Source: Sabellastarte sp. h YS-2021 (lineage: Eukaryota; Annelida; Polychaeta; Sabellida; Sabellidae). Taken from it: a stretch of DNA of 64,000 nucleotides. This document shows, in pieces, positions 1 through 12,400 of this stretch. The notes below the pieces were generated by a model, which saw only the letters and a program-made list of their open reading frames with translations, was not told the DNA's origin and did not search any database. Within the stretch, counting starts at the first letter, position 1, and the number at the start of each line of letters is the position of its first letter. The stretch lies in NCBI GenBank assembly GCA_964017235.1, contig OZ024936.1:57277028-57341027 (forward strand). The letters are read 5' to 3'. The translations under genes and the position numbers were made by a program.

Positions 1-620
1 AGAGGTTGGTAGATGGACAGATTAGCCTTGTTGTGGAATAGCCCACAATTAAGTCATTGTATCAACAAAGAAAACAAAAACCTGCTGATACTAGAAAAGT
101 TTATTATTTTTACTATTTTTTTGACTATTAATATGCATATGGGAATTACATAGAAATCTGGGGGTTTTCTTTTCATCTGTGTCACTTTGTTTGGATATGT
201 TTTGTGGCTGAGGTTTGCATGTTTAGGTAAATATGGAGTTATTTCATTTATTATTCAATTAAAGTGGTAGGGATTAAGTGAAAATAACCCTTTTAATACA
301 TATTGTTAATTTTTTATCACTTGAAAAGACAAAATATAACACTATTGTTGCACACTAGGATGTTATTTTTGGCTTTACGCATGACAAATTAAAAGAAATA
401 TCTCACTCGAGTAATTTTTCTATTTCTTACAGGGTGGTATAAGACTACTGGCCAAATCAAAGTGGCTTTTTTACTGTCTGTTTCAACTGTTGGGTTGACT
501 TGGGACAGACCATCTTTATTTTTCACGTATTGCCCTGATCTGAATTTGAACCCTCTTCCACATAAGTAAGAGGTGAGCAGTTTGCCGTACACACAGTGTT
601 GATAGAATTCTGGATTTCAG
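1..620. other. Intronic sequence upstream of the first visible SGPL1 exon
   Basis: No exon was found here. The acceptor of the first visible exon (TTTCAG) ends at 620, so this stretch is read as part of an intron of SGPL1 copy 1. The exons that match exons 1-6 of copy 2 must lie beyond the left edge of the window. The sequence is AT-rich with no recognisable repeat. Confidence 0.6.
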
Positions 621-3600
621 GCTATCACTGCCAATACCATCTGTCTGCTGTGTTCTGCACCTCAGTACTGCCATGGAGTAGTGGATCCTGTACCTGAGTT
701 ATCAGAGTTGGCTCTCAGGAAGGGTCTACCTCTGCATGTAGATGCTTGCTTTGGAGGTTTTGTCTTACCCTGGTGAGTGATATTATACTTAGAGGAAATA
801 TACTCTTATTGTTTATTTCATCCCTTTATTCTGTTCAAAGCATATACTTCTATACTTAGCTATTAATACATTAATTGAAATTTCATCAAAAATGTTATTA
901 AATGATAACCTTATTCTTATTGTCATAGAGGAAATATATTTGGGTATGCAGTTACTGTACTGATAGAGGATTGTAATTAATCATTGAGCTGAAATATATT
1001 TAGGTATGCAGTTAATACAGTTAGTGTTTGACTGATTAAGTGTACAGGTGCATTTGTGTACAGTACAATTTTAAACAGTACAAGAAAGCTGTATTATGTT
1101 TACCCCATAGTTGTGGTAATTACCTATCACATGTTTATGTGTCTTGGGTAATATACTACAGTTGCTCAAGTAACAATCCAAATACTGCAGCTTTACTTTC
1201 ATTTAGTTTTAAAGTCTGTGACCTTATGACATAACAAACCAGTTTAAATTATGGTGGGTCTGGGGTGCAAAACGCATTGAATAACTTTGTATTAATTTTG
1301 CTATATTTCCAGGGTAGAGAAGCTGGGCTATGAAGTTCCTACATTTGACTTCAGACTCCAGGGAGTCACTTCCATGTCTGCTGATATTCATAAATATGGC
1401 TGTGGACCAAAGGTTTATTATAGTACTGATTGTAGATATCTTGGGTTATTACCAAGTGGGAATTTCGCCTGTCACATTTCTCTGGTTATAATGCACTAAG
1501 TTCTACTTTTTCCTGCAAGTGAAAATACCTATCTGGTATAAAACCTATATAATGCATTGATGCTGATCCAACCCAAGTGAATATTGAGTCTTACTTAAGA
1601 CACAATAAACTTTATTCACTATTTCAGTTAATTTACATAATTTTAAATTTTGAATTCTAAATTCAACTGATTAGTTTGGGTCACCCAAATATAAGGTAAC
1701 TTACATCATTATACTCTTACTGGTTATTTATTGGGTTCAAAATAAGTACAACCAATCTAATGTCTGCATTAAACCAGTCAGTGGGGACCACGTTGGCAGA
1801 GTGGATAGCCCTACGTCAAGTGGGTAAGCTAGTAGTTGCTTGCAATTGGTACTGGTATTGTTTTGTTCTGCCCTTCCAACTACCCGTCCTGATATGACCT
1901 GTACAGTGTCGAAAGCGACGTAAAACCCCAAATAAATAAATAAACCAGCCAGTGCAGTTTGCATCCCATGCAGTGGATGGTTGAGTGTGAGTCCGAATGC
2001 TTTCAAAAGGCAGTATACACTGGAAATGGAGTCATAGCTATGTTACGGGTAAAATGTTCAAATTTTGTGTATGCAAAGTATATTTTCAGGGAAGCAGTGT
2101 AGTGCTGTTCAGGAATGAAGAGATCAGAAAGTACCAGATGTTCACCTGTCCCACTGAGTCAGGAGGCTGGTTTGCATCTCAAGGAATGGCAGGAACTAGA
2201 CCAGGTATGTTGGTCTCTTATATTGCATTTCTGACATATATCGTATGTATTTTTTCCATTGTTAATTGAATATATTATCCTCACTTAGCAATGAAATATT
2301 TCCCAATTATTAATTGAAATTAAATGTATTAGTCCAGACGTTTTATTTGAACTGACAGTATTCCTCTTTCTTTCTATTGAATGTATTCTATGCATTATTT
2401 TCACTTTTACCTGAAATTGAATGTACAGTTATTTGTTTATAATATTTGAGAAAGCAGTCAAGATGTTAATACTCACTTGATAAATATCAAAGTTCAGTAC
2501 AATTTAATTGTAAATAAAAAAAAAGACTTGATTGGCCCATGGTGGCGCAGTAGTAACACACACCCCTCTAACCTCTGAGTGTATTTTGAATTCCAGCCCA
2601 ACATCAAGTGTGAAAGCTGGTAGTTGCTTGTCATTTGTTGGCGGTTTACAGTACCACTACCAACTGTATGTACTGGTTTCCTCCGCCCTTCCAACTACCC
2701 ATCACAATATATGCAATATAAAGGTACTAGACATGACTTAAGAAAAAACAAATCAACAAAATATTTATGACAGAAATGTGGCATTTTGCCAGCTGGAATC
2801 ATTGCGGCCTCCTGGGTGACACTGAAAGCTATTGGCCAGGACGGATACTTAAAAATGGCAAAAGAATTGATGACAACCACAGATAAACTCAAATCGGCTG
2901 TAGCTAGGATCCCTGTGAGTAATTTGTAAGTTATGTGAATGTATATCATATCAATGAAACTCTGTTAACCTCTATATTTGTTCTCACCTCTCAAGTCTAG
3001 TGATTTGGGGGAAAATCAGGTACTAGAAGCCTGGTAATTAGGTGTTATGTGAAAGCATATAAAATTAATCAACCTCAATCAACTTATGTAATATAAGTTT
3101 CAGCTTCTGGAACCAACTTTCCACATTTATCAGATCACTAGATACAGCATCCAGTCACAAAATTAACTTCAATGGCCAAGGTCATATTTGAGGTATGGTG
3201 ACCCTTTCAACAGCCATATCAGGACAGAGCTACTCATTTGGATTTTATGCCACAACAACCGATGTAATAACCAAGTGATCAACTAACACACTTATCAACC
3301 ATCAGATCACATAGCAATTTACACTGACCAGTTTTTCTTTGGGATGTGGGGTATGGGGGATAGGGGTCTTGAATGCTTTCATGGAAATGACAATTTGTCT
3401 ATTTCTGATACCATCCCCCTTTGAAAATGTTCTATTCATGTTTTTTTGCCACCAACAAATGTTTTGTTAATTTTTTTAATGTTCTAGATCATCTCATAGT
3501 GAACACAATATTTCTAAATCTATGTACAATCTGTTCTGGTGTTTTACAATTTATCTATATAAACATAGATGATCCCAATCACTGTAGTGAGGTATTCCCT

Positions 3601-6600
3601 ATTTTAACACAAATTCTCAAATCACTATTTATCCATGGTATTAGAGTTGGAGGTTGACACACTTCTACACTACACCCAGGGACAGTCACCCAACCAGGAC
3701 ACTAAAACTAACTGATAAATTAAGACTATGCTGTGACATTTGTCACAATGCTGTGGTCCTAATTTGCCATCTGAAGTACTGACCTCCAGTCATGGCATAT
3801 ACGGGGGGAGGGTATTTGTTATCATGATAATCATTCATTATTTCATAAGATTTAAAACATGCTGGGGCAGGTACAAACCCTTGGGATGAAGTTTGGATAG
3901 CCATATGGATAGTTGATGCTCAAAATTTTATTTATGTCTGTGTTACTGTCCACTTGAGTGCAAACATACCATAATAGGTACTTGTGTTAATCAGTATCAA
4001 AGTAAATAAATTACAGAGAAAATTAAGCAAAACCATTGGGTGAGTAACTGCCTGGCTTTAGTACTGAAGTGATGTAAAAAAACATCAGTATAGATGGATC
4101 CACCGTCCCTAGGTGTAGTTGCTTATGCTCAAAACCAAACTGTATAAAAAGATGATTTCTTTTTGTAACATAATCTGAAATCACTATTTACCAGAAAAGT
4201 CTAACTATGACGACACTATTTGTAAATAGATTTAGGAACTTTCAATGGTAATGTACTGACAAACCCTTCTATGTCTACCTTATAGGGTATCCGAGTGGTG
4301 GGTTCTCCACACTGTACAGGAATGGCTATTGCTTCTGATCACCCTGATGTAGACCTCCTGGTCTTGGCTGATGAGCTGGAGAATAAGGTATATAAATATA
4401 GTCTATTATAAATAACCACAAGTGAAGTAGTCCACAAATATCTTAAATAAACCTTTCAATTCACAGAGTCCGTATTAAGACAAGGACCCAATGCATTGAC
4501 ATATTGTGATGAACTGTTTTCAAAACCACAATCCCAGAGATGAGAAACAGGCGATAAAATGCCCAAACATCGGCCACTTTATCGCTGATATATGATCTTA
4601 AGTGAAGGTGACAAGCTTGATGCCTGTTTCGACCATCCAAATAAGAATTTCTGATTTTAAACAAATAATACATAACAATACATAGTTGTTGAACTCCTTT
4701 CTGTGTGACTGATATAAAAGATAATAAGCCTGAAGCCTGTGTTTCTACAATGAATAGATAATAGGGAATGGCAATACATTAATTGCATTTAGTTTCCGAT
4801 TCATAAAGCATTTTTAGTCTTAGACAACAGGTTGTTGACCAGACTTAAATGTAAAGTCATTATCTGAGCTAAGATTTGTCTTAAATTAAAACTGACAAAA
4901 AGAATGATAGCTAAATGCTTAGAAAAACAAACATGCTTTACCGAAGATTTTTAAAAGCTTAACTAGAGATACTTGTTTCTATTCAATATGATCATAATTC
5001 AACTATCTTTTGTCAAATATTTTCAATAAAATGTGTTTCAAGTAAATCATGAACCATAACAGTGATACTTCCATGGAGTTCATTGGATCAACTAACAATT
5101 GCCTTTTCTATAAAGCACTTGTTGGCACTTTTGGTTATACTGTGTTCTAAACTGAAAACCACAATAGTGACATTTAAAAATTTCCCCATAATAGGAGGAA
5201 TATTAATGAAATTATAATGTAGTCAATGTTCATGTTCACAAAAATCCATATTTTGTTTAATTTAAATAATTCTATTATGATATCCGTCTATTTATGTTGA
5301 AATAGAGAAGTTATTTTCTGACGTGTAAAAATCAATAGTTTCTTTTACTGCGTCTACAGAATCCTTTGGTAAATAGTGGCTAACCTCCAAAAGGACTCCA
5401 GTGTCATATTTGTCATCTTATCCATGTAATGCATCACACATTTTGTATGATGTCATCATGCTCACTAAAGACATAACCTAAGTCAATATATTCATGTTTT
5501 CTTTTTGAATACAAGGGCTGGAAGCCAGAAAGGCAACATGACCCTCCCTGCATTAACTGTGCTATTGTACCACACCACAATCACGTGATAGATCAGCTGA
5601 TCAAGGAATTGGAAGAAGCAACAGAATTTGTCAAGGTCAGTACTAAGCTGTGTAAAATGGTTGTTCAATACTTATGCCCAATTTTTGTGGGAATTTTCCA
5701 TGTTTCTGCTCTTTCATTCATTTCTTAATGTAAAAGTAAAAATAAAATTTGCACTAAAAGTATTCCCTTTTAAGGCATTTTTGTAACAGGACATTCTCAT
5801 TTAACCAAAATCTCACCAAACATACACAACATAATCCTAAATGCTTAGATACAAGCCCTCTTTAATTTCAACTGAATGATGAAAAAATCAAAATCAGACA
5901 GGTAATTTGTAATTGTCATTTGAGGTGAAGAATTTCGCATATGTTGACGTCTATCCCTCCGATAAAAGTTGGAGAATGAAGGCTGCTGACAATACAATAA
6001 AAACTGATACCAAAACAGTTTTATTTTGAAGAATTCTCCAACTTTGAACAGCTCTGTGAGTTTAACTCCCACAAGTGATAAAGCTGAGGACCTGTCCCAA
6101 TATAACCATGGTTGTTGTACGAGACTTGAAGCCTCAGTTCTGACTTTGGTCAACTTTGACCAGATCAATAGGCATTGTCGGTACACACCATAGAACACAA
6201 GCTAAAATGATTCCTAATGATTCCAAAATGATTCCTTATTTCTGTACTGAATTTGAAAATCTTTTTACCATCTATGTGCCGGTTGAAGATAATGTCATAA
6301 TAGATCTATCAGATTGTGTTGGTCAGAAACATGAAAATCATTTGGATTGGCCTATGTTGTTTTAGTACGTGTAGATTTGGTTCATTGTATCAGTAGAAAG
6401 TTTCTTATAAATGACCATAGTGCCTTTTTGGGAGATGCTCGCAGTAATCTGGCACTACACATATCAGTTTAATCAAGGTATTTTATTCCAAATAGTCTCT
6501 TCTTTGTTGCTATCGCTTATTTTAGGGGACCAGAAGTAAAGTGACTGAAGGGAAGGCAGCACTCTACAACATGGTTTCCAAGATACCCGACAAGTCCATT

Positions 6601-6648
6601 GTGGATGACTTCCTGGTGGAACTGTTTAGTGAAATTTACAAAACATAA
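621..6648 (+). CDS. SGPL1: Sphingosine-1-phosphate lyase, copy 1 (5'-truncated by window edge, last 7 exons)
   Basis: PLP-dependent lyase of the ER membrane that cleaves sphingosine-1-phosphate to a fatty aldehyde and phosphoethanolamine, the exit step of sphingolipid breakdown. Exons inferred from GT-AG sites and a continuous frame: 621-772, 1313-1412, 2090-2204, 2793-2914, 4286-4387, 5516-5635 and 6526-6648 (stop TAA). Lengths are 152, 100, 115, 122, 102, 120 and 123 nt, giving 277 codons plus stop. Visible family motifs are CSAPQ, the PLP-pyridine Asp in [10 protein letters not shown] (exon 1), and SADIHKYG in exon 2, where the Lys is the expected Schiff-base residue. Next come a GTRPAGI segment across exons 3/4 and [12 protein letters not shown] in exon 4. 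About 256 N-terminal residues (membrane anchor and first part of the catalytic domain) should lie left of the window. Copy 2 follows on the same strand 2.8 kb downstream. A possible poly(A) signal AATAAA is at 7002-7007. The active-site motifs look intact, so this copy is probably functional. The product assignment is strong; splice sites are by eye. Confidence 0.9.
1781..1946 (+). repeat. tRNA-derived SINE, family A, in SGPL1 copy 1 intron
   Basis: The element starts with a tRNA-like A-box stretch (GTTGGCAGAGTGGATAGCC) and runs through the family core (CTAGTAGTTGCTTGC, CTGCCCTTCCAACTACCCGT, ATATGACCTGTACAGTGT). It ends in GACGTAAAACCCC and an (AAATA)n tail. Homologous copies lie at 2533-2712 (+) and in reverse at 8980-9197, 10798-10999, 23035-23225, 61628-61775 and 63038-63265. 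Confidence 0.7.
2533..2712 (+). repeat. tRNA-derived SINE, family A, in SGPL1 copy 1 intron
   Basis: The head CCATGGTGGCGCAGTAGTAA resembles a tRNA A box, followed by a degenerate B box (TTTTGAATTCCAGCC). The core AGCTGGTAGTTGCTTG, GGCGGTTTACAGTACC and CGCCCTTCCAACTACCCATC matches the other family A copies. It lies 80 bp before the acceptor of the exon at 2793. Confidence 0.7.
6050..6160 (+). repeat. Partial SINE, family B, in SGPL1 copy 1 last intron
   Basis: Matches the B-box-to-tail part of family B: GTTTAACTCCCACAAGTG, then GCTGAGGACCTGTCCCAATA, then a decayed tail. The tRNA-like head is missing or unrecognisable. Confidence 0.5.
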
Positions 6649-7348
6649 GAGTGACAGAGTTCTCAGACTTCTCAAATAATAGTATAACATTTGTAAAGAC
6701 AATAATATAAAATAATTTCAATTTTTATTGATGGAAACAATGTTGCAGTATCTATGATTTACCTTCTTCTGTGTGGGCCATGATCACTCATGCGCTTTCC
6801 ATTTGTGAAGTAATTACAGAAAAAACTTCATTGTTGCTTGTCTGTAGTCTGTGTCCAGTGGAACTATAATGCAGAATTTTGGCTAGTGCTATCAGCATTA
6901 TACATTTAATGAAACTGTGCATTAAGATATGACTCATACAATGCGTGGAAAATTTAAATTCTCTAAATGACTGTAATGATAACACATAGGTATGCTTAAT
7001 TAATAAAGACAAAAGTAGCTTAAAGGAGCTTATTCTCTGACAACAGTTTGCTTGACTTTTCTATTTTCTATTAAACATGATTCTGAAAGGCAGAGATAAA
7101 AAAATACATGTGAATTTCATCTGGGATCTCTTTGCAGAGATGTTGAACTTGTAGTCTAAGGAAAATTCTTCAAAGATAGTAGAATCCAGTCTAGAGCTTA
7201 ATCACTGACATAGCTTGCGAGAGTTTTCTATTTAATATGTTCCTGAAAGTGGGAGATAACTGCAAAGTTAGTTGTTTAATGTCGATTATTTATTGAGTCT
7301 GAATGTTTACTACATACATAGAATTATATGCACCTTAATGCTCCTGTT

Positions 7349-7860
7349 CCACCAAAGGATTAAGTCCCGATCCTGTCTGGGACCCTTAATCGTGGACAGT
7401 CGGTGGAAAAAAAACAAAAATGGGCGGGAATACTAAGTCGGTATTGAAGTCTGGGATTAAGTACAGATCGGCCTCAGGAAGCCTCAGGATGCCTCAGGCG
7501 GCCGCAGACAGTCCCCGACTGGTCTGGGACTAAGGACCGACTAAGCCAGTTTTCTGGTCGGCTTCAACCACGATCCTGTTGTACACATACCGACTGGGTC
7601 CCAGGACGCCAGGCGGTCTGGGACAACACACGACTGTGTAAATTTGGGTCTGAGGAGGCCTGAGGACGCCTGGGACTGGACATTTTGTTGACAGCGGGAA
7701 ATATGAATCAGTTGTAGTCGTGAGAAATATCAAACATGTTTGATTTTTCACACGGCCCCAACCGACAACAACCTACCCTTACAGAAGGTCTGGGACTAAG
7801 CAAATATTTCAAACCAACCCCCCAAAAACCTTAATCGGGAGCGTTAGTCGTGTGGTGGAA
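7349..7860. mobile_element. Non-autonomous DNA transposon with TGTTCCACCA terminal inverted repeats (copy 1)
   Basis: About 510 bp bounded by TGTTCCACCAAAGGATTAAG on the left and TCGTGTGGTGGAACA on the right, which are inverted versions of each other. Sub-terminal CTGGGAC/CTGAGG-type short repeats fill both arms. There is a perfect 16-bp palindrome (ATCAAACATGTTTGAT) at 7729-7744. There is no long ORF. A second copy with the same ends is at 59644-60198. The target-site duplication could not be fixed by eye. It lies between the two SGPL1 copies. Confidence 0.7.
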
Positions 7861-9438
7861 CACCCACATTAGAAATCAAATATGTTTTGACAAGTTTAGT
7901 TCACCCATCAATTGTTTTATCCGCACATTAATAAAGTAGGACACATGGCCACTGTTGGGATCTTACTTTATACTATCACCTACTACAATGCTAAAGTTGA
8001 AGTGCCAATCTTAAAACTACTTGGATACTTTATAGTAGCACTCTAAAGATCCATTGAATCTTTGTGATACTATTCAGGAAATATAACAGTACAGGTAATG
8101 TTCAGTATTTAATTTAAATAAAGATTTGTTACAATAGTTTATTGGGCTGACTAAGGTTGGTCTGTTGATGCAAAGTAATTATATTCATAAATCTGGATAC
8201 AATGATCTCCCTCCAACTGTGCATTGGGTAAAAATTTCTAAAAGAAAATACAGGAGTGTAACAATTATCTAATCTAGTCAACTCCTTTGTAGGCAAAATA
8301 TCATGTAGGAAGCAATTTGGTATGATTAGTTAATAAACAATAGACAAAGAGGATGTAATCAAGGGACATTCTTAATGAATAATCCAAGGTTTGGAGAACA
8401 GAGTGTTGAAAACTGATAATTTACATTGCAAGATTCTGTTGGTTGGAAATTTAATTTGAGTAATTTTTGATACATAATAATATACAACATTCACCAACTA
8501 AAACAGGTACATTATAATTTCGTGGAACAAACTATTGTGCAGTATGAAATGTTAAATGATGGAAATCTTGACCAAATTACACCTTTTTGATTAGCTTTAA
8601 ACTGAAACAGTAACTATTATAGTGCCAGATCTATGTTCCATGTATAGACAGTTTCCTGCCTGGATTACACTATCTTGTCTTTAAGTTTTCACTAATAAAG
8701 CCAGGAGGGAAGTCGCAACAATCACACGCCCCCATCCCTTATTTGGAACATGTTTAAACACCTTTACTTGTGTCCACTCACTTTAATCATAAATGGGTAA
8801 GGACCTATCTTATTAGTGGTACAAGTAATGATTTTGTTCACTCAACCTATCGTGGCACTCTTCCTGTAATATGGAGCCAAATGATACCTTCCCACTGGCA
8901 AATAAAGCTAATGAATTTGCCTTCCAAAAGCTATTGTTGGTGTTACTTGGTGTTAAAAATTATCCTTTTGAATCGTGGTTATTGGTTTAATGTATTTGGG
9001 TTTAATGTTGCTTTCAACGTGGGTAGTTTTAAGAACAGAGGAAATCAGTATATACTACTTGTTTAAGATTCTACACTGTAAACTGTTGGGCATCAATAAG
9101 AAACCAGCCACTTTGCGACATTGTGTCTGGGGTTCAAATCGCCAACCTCTGGGCTGGAGGCGAGTGTGTTACTCACTACACCACTGAACCCCCTCCTGGC
9201 GGTTGGGGGCAGGTTATAACACAAGTGTTTTTGCTTGTACAACTTTTTTTTCAATCATAATATGATGAAAGTTTAATTAGTAAAATCACAGTTTCAATTA
9301 TTTTTTCCGAGGTTCTGTCATAGCAGGGCCTTGACTTCAATGTCGGCTAGGTCTTCTGATAACTTGTTGATAGCGTTAGAATGTACAGGAAATTAAATTT
9401 GTTTACCATTGCTTACTTTTTCAGCATCACAAATAGAC
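7861..9438. other. Intergenic region upstream of SGPL1 copy 2
   Basis: Apart from a reverse SINE at about 8980-9197, I see no gene, tRNA or clear TATA box in this AT-rich stretch. The promoter and 5' UTR of SGPL1 copy 2 should lie here or in an undetected upstream non-coding exon. Confidence 0.4.
8980..9197 (-). repeat. tRNA-derived SINE, family A (reverse)
   Basis: Read on the minus strand, the head (GTGGTGTAGTGAGTAACACA) is at 9165-9190. The core follows: TACAGTGTAGAATCTTAAAC, then the (TACTGATTTCCTCTG)-like and GTAGTTG-like segments. Diverged from the other copies. Confidence 0.55.
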
Positions 9439-12400
9439 ATGGATGTGTTTACACTGGTAGAACACCTGGTGTTCATATTTATTGTGACGTCAGCAGTAAA
9501 TATATGGTGCATGGCAGGAACCCAGGGCCTTATACTGGCTGTTATTAAAGTAAGTTATCTATCTGCAAAGTAAAACCTGAGTATTACTGTCCAGTTGAAC
9601 AGCGTATGACTTTTAATAATACTTGGCTGTCTCCTTGTGAATGAAATCTAACAACAACATGTAGGAAGTATATTGATGACCGGTGCCTAGCTGTCAATGG
9701 AACAAGAAATGTGACTTTATTCTTGATCAAATAAACCACAGTGGTAGTTTTCAGGAATATATTGGCGGCTGCTGTTGAATGAAACAAGCAGTTGTGTTTA
9801 TAAAATAGAATTTTTTTCATGGGTTATTCTCACAGTGGTGGCTTTAAAGTACTTGCTTGAAAGACTGACACAAAATACTGACACAAATAAATATGATGGC
9901 ATTAATTGTTTGATAGTGAGTTTGTCATATGGCTGCATTTTCTATTTTAAAACATGGCAGATACTAAAAGCTGGAGTACCAGGACTGCAGTTTCTACTGA
10001 ATAAAGTACTGCACAGGGAGGCACAGAACTTCACCAAGATGATGAATATCAAAGATGATGGCAGCAGAAGTCATAAAGCTACCATTCCTAAATCAAGTAG
10101 GTATCAAAGTGTGATGAAATTCCGAAAAAAAAATTATGAATATATTCTATGAGATTTTATAAGTACTCCGTAAGTATCTGTCTAATGTGTATCTCTTTTT
10201 CATGCGGTATGTCAGCTTAAGGTGATAAGGGTCACAGTGCTGTATGGTGGATTATTTTCAAAAACTTCCTAAAAATTTATAATATTAAATCCTTTTTATT
10301 TGCCAGTTAATTATTATGTTACAAATTTCAGGATAAGGTACAGGCTTGTTGAATATATATAATTTCCCACACGTCATAAGTGTACCAGTGGCCTGGTGAT
10401 TAACTAGTTTTGCCATTTGACTGTCACCTCTAACTAAGATTGTGGGTTTTGAACTCCATCCTGAGGAAACATATATGATTCACTGAGCTTCTTGCTTAAC
10501 ATGAAAGAAGTTGCTGAAAGGGAGGTTAAATCCCTAACCCCAACCTTTGTCTTTATCACAGAACCGTTCAAGTGATTTCATGTTCTTACATATACATTAA
10601 ATTGTGGGTCCATATCCACTAACATTCTTATTCTTAGAACATGATTAAAAAAAATTCAAATTTTCTTAGAAAAAATTCTGAGAATAAGAAAATTTTCTTA
10701 GAATAAGAATTTTTCAAAATTTCTGTGAAAGGTGTTTGTGTCATATGTTTTCTCTACAAATAAGAGCTAAATATATTATTAGCAAATTTATTTCTTTATT
10801 TGGGTTTTAGCGTCACTTTCAACACATTGTATAGGTCATATCACGACAGATAGTTTTATGGACAAAGGAAACCAGTACATACAGTTGGTCAAGGTTCTGT
10901 ACTGTAAATTTCCGACCAACAGCAAGTAACTATCATCTTTCCCACATGAGGTCAGGCTGGGAACTAAACCCCGATGTCGATAGCACTCTGCCACCATGGC
11001 CCCATATTGTTAGTAAAATACAGACGCTACTATTTCTACACAGCTATTGTACTCAGTGGATCATTATTAACTTCAGGAATCTGAAAAATTCCAATGAATG
11101 TAAAATCTTATTGGTAGAAACATTTCTTATTCTGTTATAATGTTTTTTTGGGAAAAAATTGTTTTCTTAGAAAATTCTATGAATGAGAATAATTCAAAGA
11201 ATTGGAATCTTGGTGATTATGGCCCCCGTGTACACATTGGTATAAGTATTATAGTTGTTTATAATACCTTTTAAGGAGTTCCCATTGCAGACCTGCTTGC
11301 AGAGCTGCCAAATTTTGAGTCCACAGAAAAGTACAGAGAAGAAGGAAAGATTTTTGGCTACCTGTATGGAAGTGATGAGGATGACTTTGTGAAGGCTCAG
11401 AAGCAAGCTTTCCAATTATTTACAGGTATTATTAAATACTAATATATTTCAAAACAAATATTGCTATACCAATATGTTTAAATTTTAATGTTCACTTGGT
11501 TCTTGTGTCTGTGGTCTTGGGTTCGAATCAAAGTCATGATAACATGTGTGGAATGATCAACTGAGCAATATATAGACATCTGTTTTTCCTAATGTACTTT
11601 TTTGACACTTTAATTTGGAATATGTTTCATAGTGAGAAAAAGAGAGCATCTTAAGCTGTGTTTATTTGTTTTGTGTCAATTTACGGAGGGGTTTCACATG
11701 AAATTTGAGTGATTGCCACTTTAAAAAACTGTTAAAGGTTAGCTAGTTGTTAATGGTTTGTATAATGTCTATTTATAAGTTGAGGTTATGTCAATCTATA
11801 TGTTTTTTTTATCAAATTTACATTTTAAGAAGCAGTGACATCATATATTGTTGTTCTTTGATGTACTATGTCATGCTTTGTAGAGAAAACTGGGTTATCT
11901 GAAGAGCACGACAAACTTCTGTTGAGCTTTAACAACACATTCTCCCACCAGAGTGCATTAAACCCAACACTGTTTCCTACTGTCAGGTGGGTTTAACATT
12001 TTATCCAGTATTTTTATTACTATTATTATTAATTTAGGTTAAAGGGTATATGGGACTTAAATTGCAAATTGTTCAGGTCATATCGCAGCTGGTAGTTGAA
12101 AAGGGAATGGTAAAGCAGTGGTTATTATCTGTAAGTTTGTTTCAGTGCCCATATTCACAAAATCTTCTTTGTGTTTGAAGTTCCTTTGCTAATACTGCTG
12201 TTTCACTGTTGTGACTAGCCATGAGATCTAGCCAATTTTACACTTGGGATGTTACTGTCACCAAATACTTTTAAAAATGGGCTGGATTACTGACAATCAT
12301 TTTTTTGCAAAGATCACTGGTATCAGACAGAGGATTATTCTTGACACCCTGAAAGTTATATCATCCTTAGTCATAATTACCTTATGAAAAGTAAAATTTG

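Noticed and set aside
5845-6198. 117-codon minus-strand frame
   Set aside because: It crosses a SINE fragment in an SGPL1 intron, antisense to the gene, with no motif.
9775-10152. 125-codon plus-strand frame
   Set aside because: Only its middle (9961-10096) is coding, as SGPL1 copy 2 exon 2. The rest is intronic read-through.
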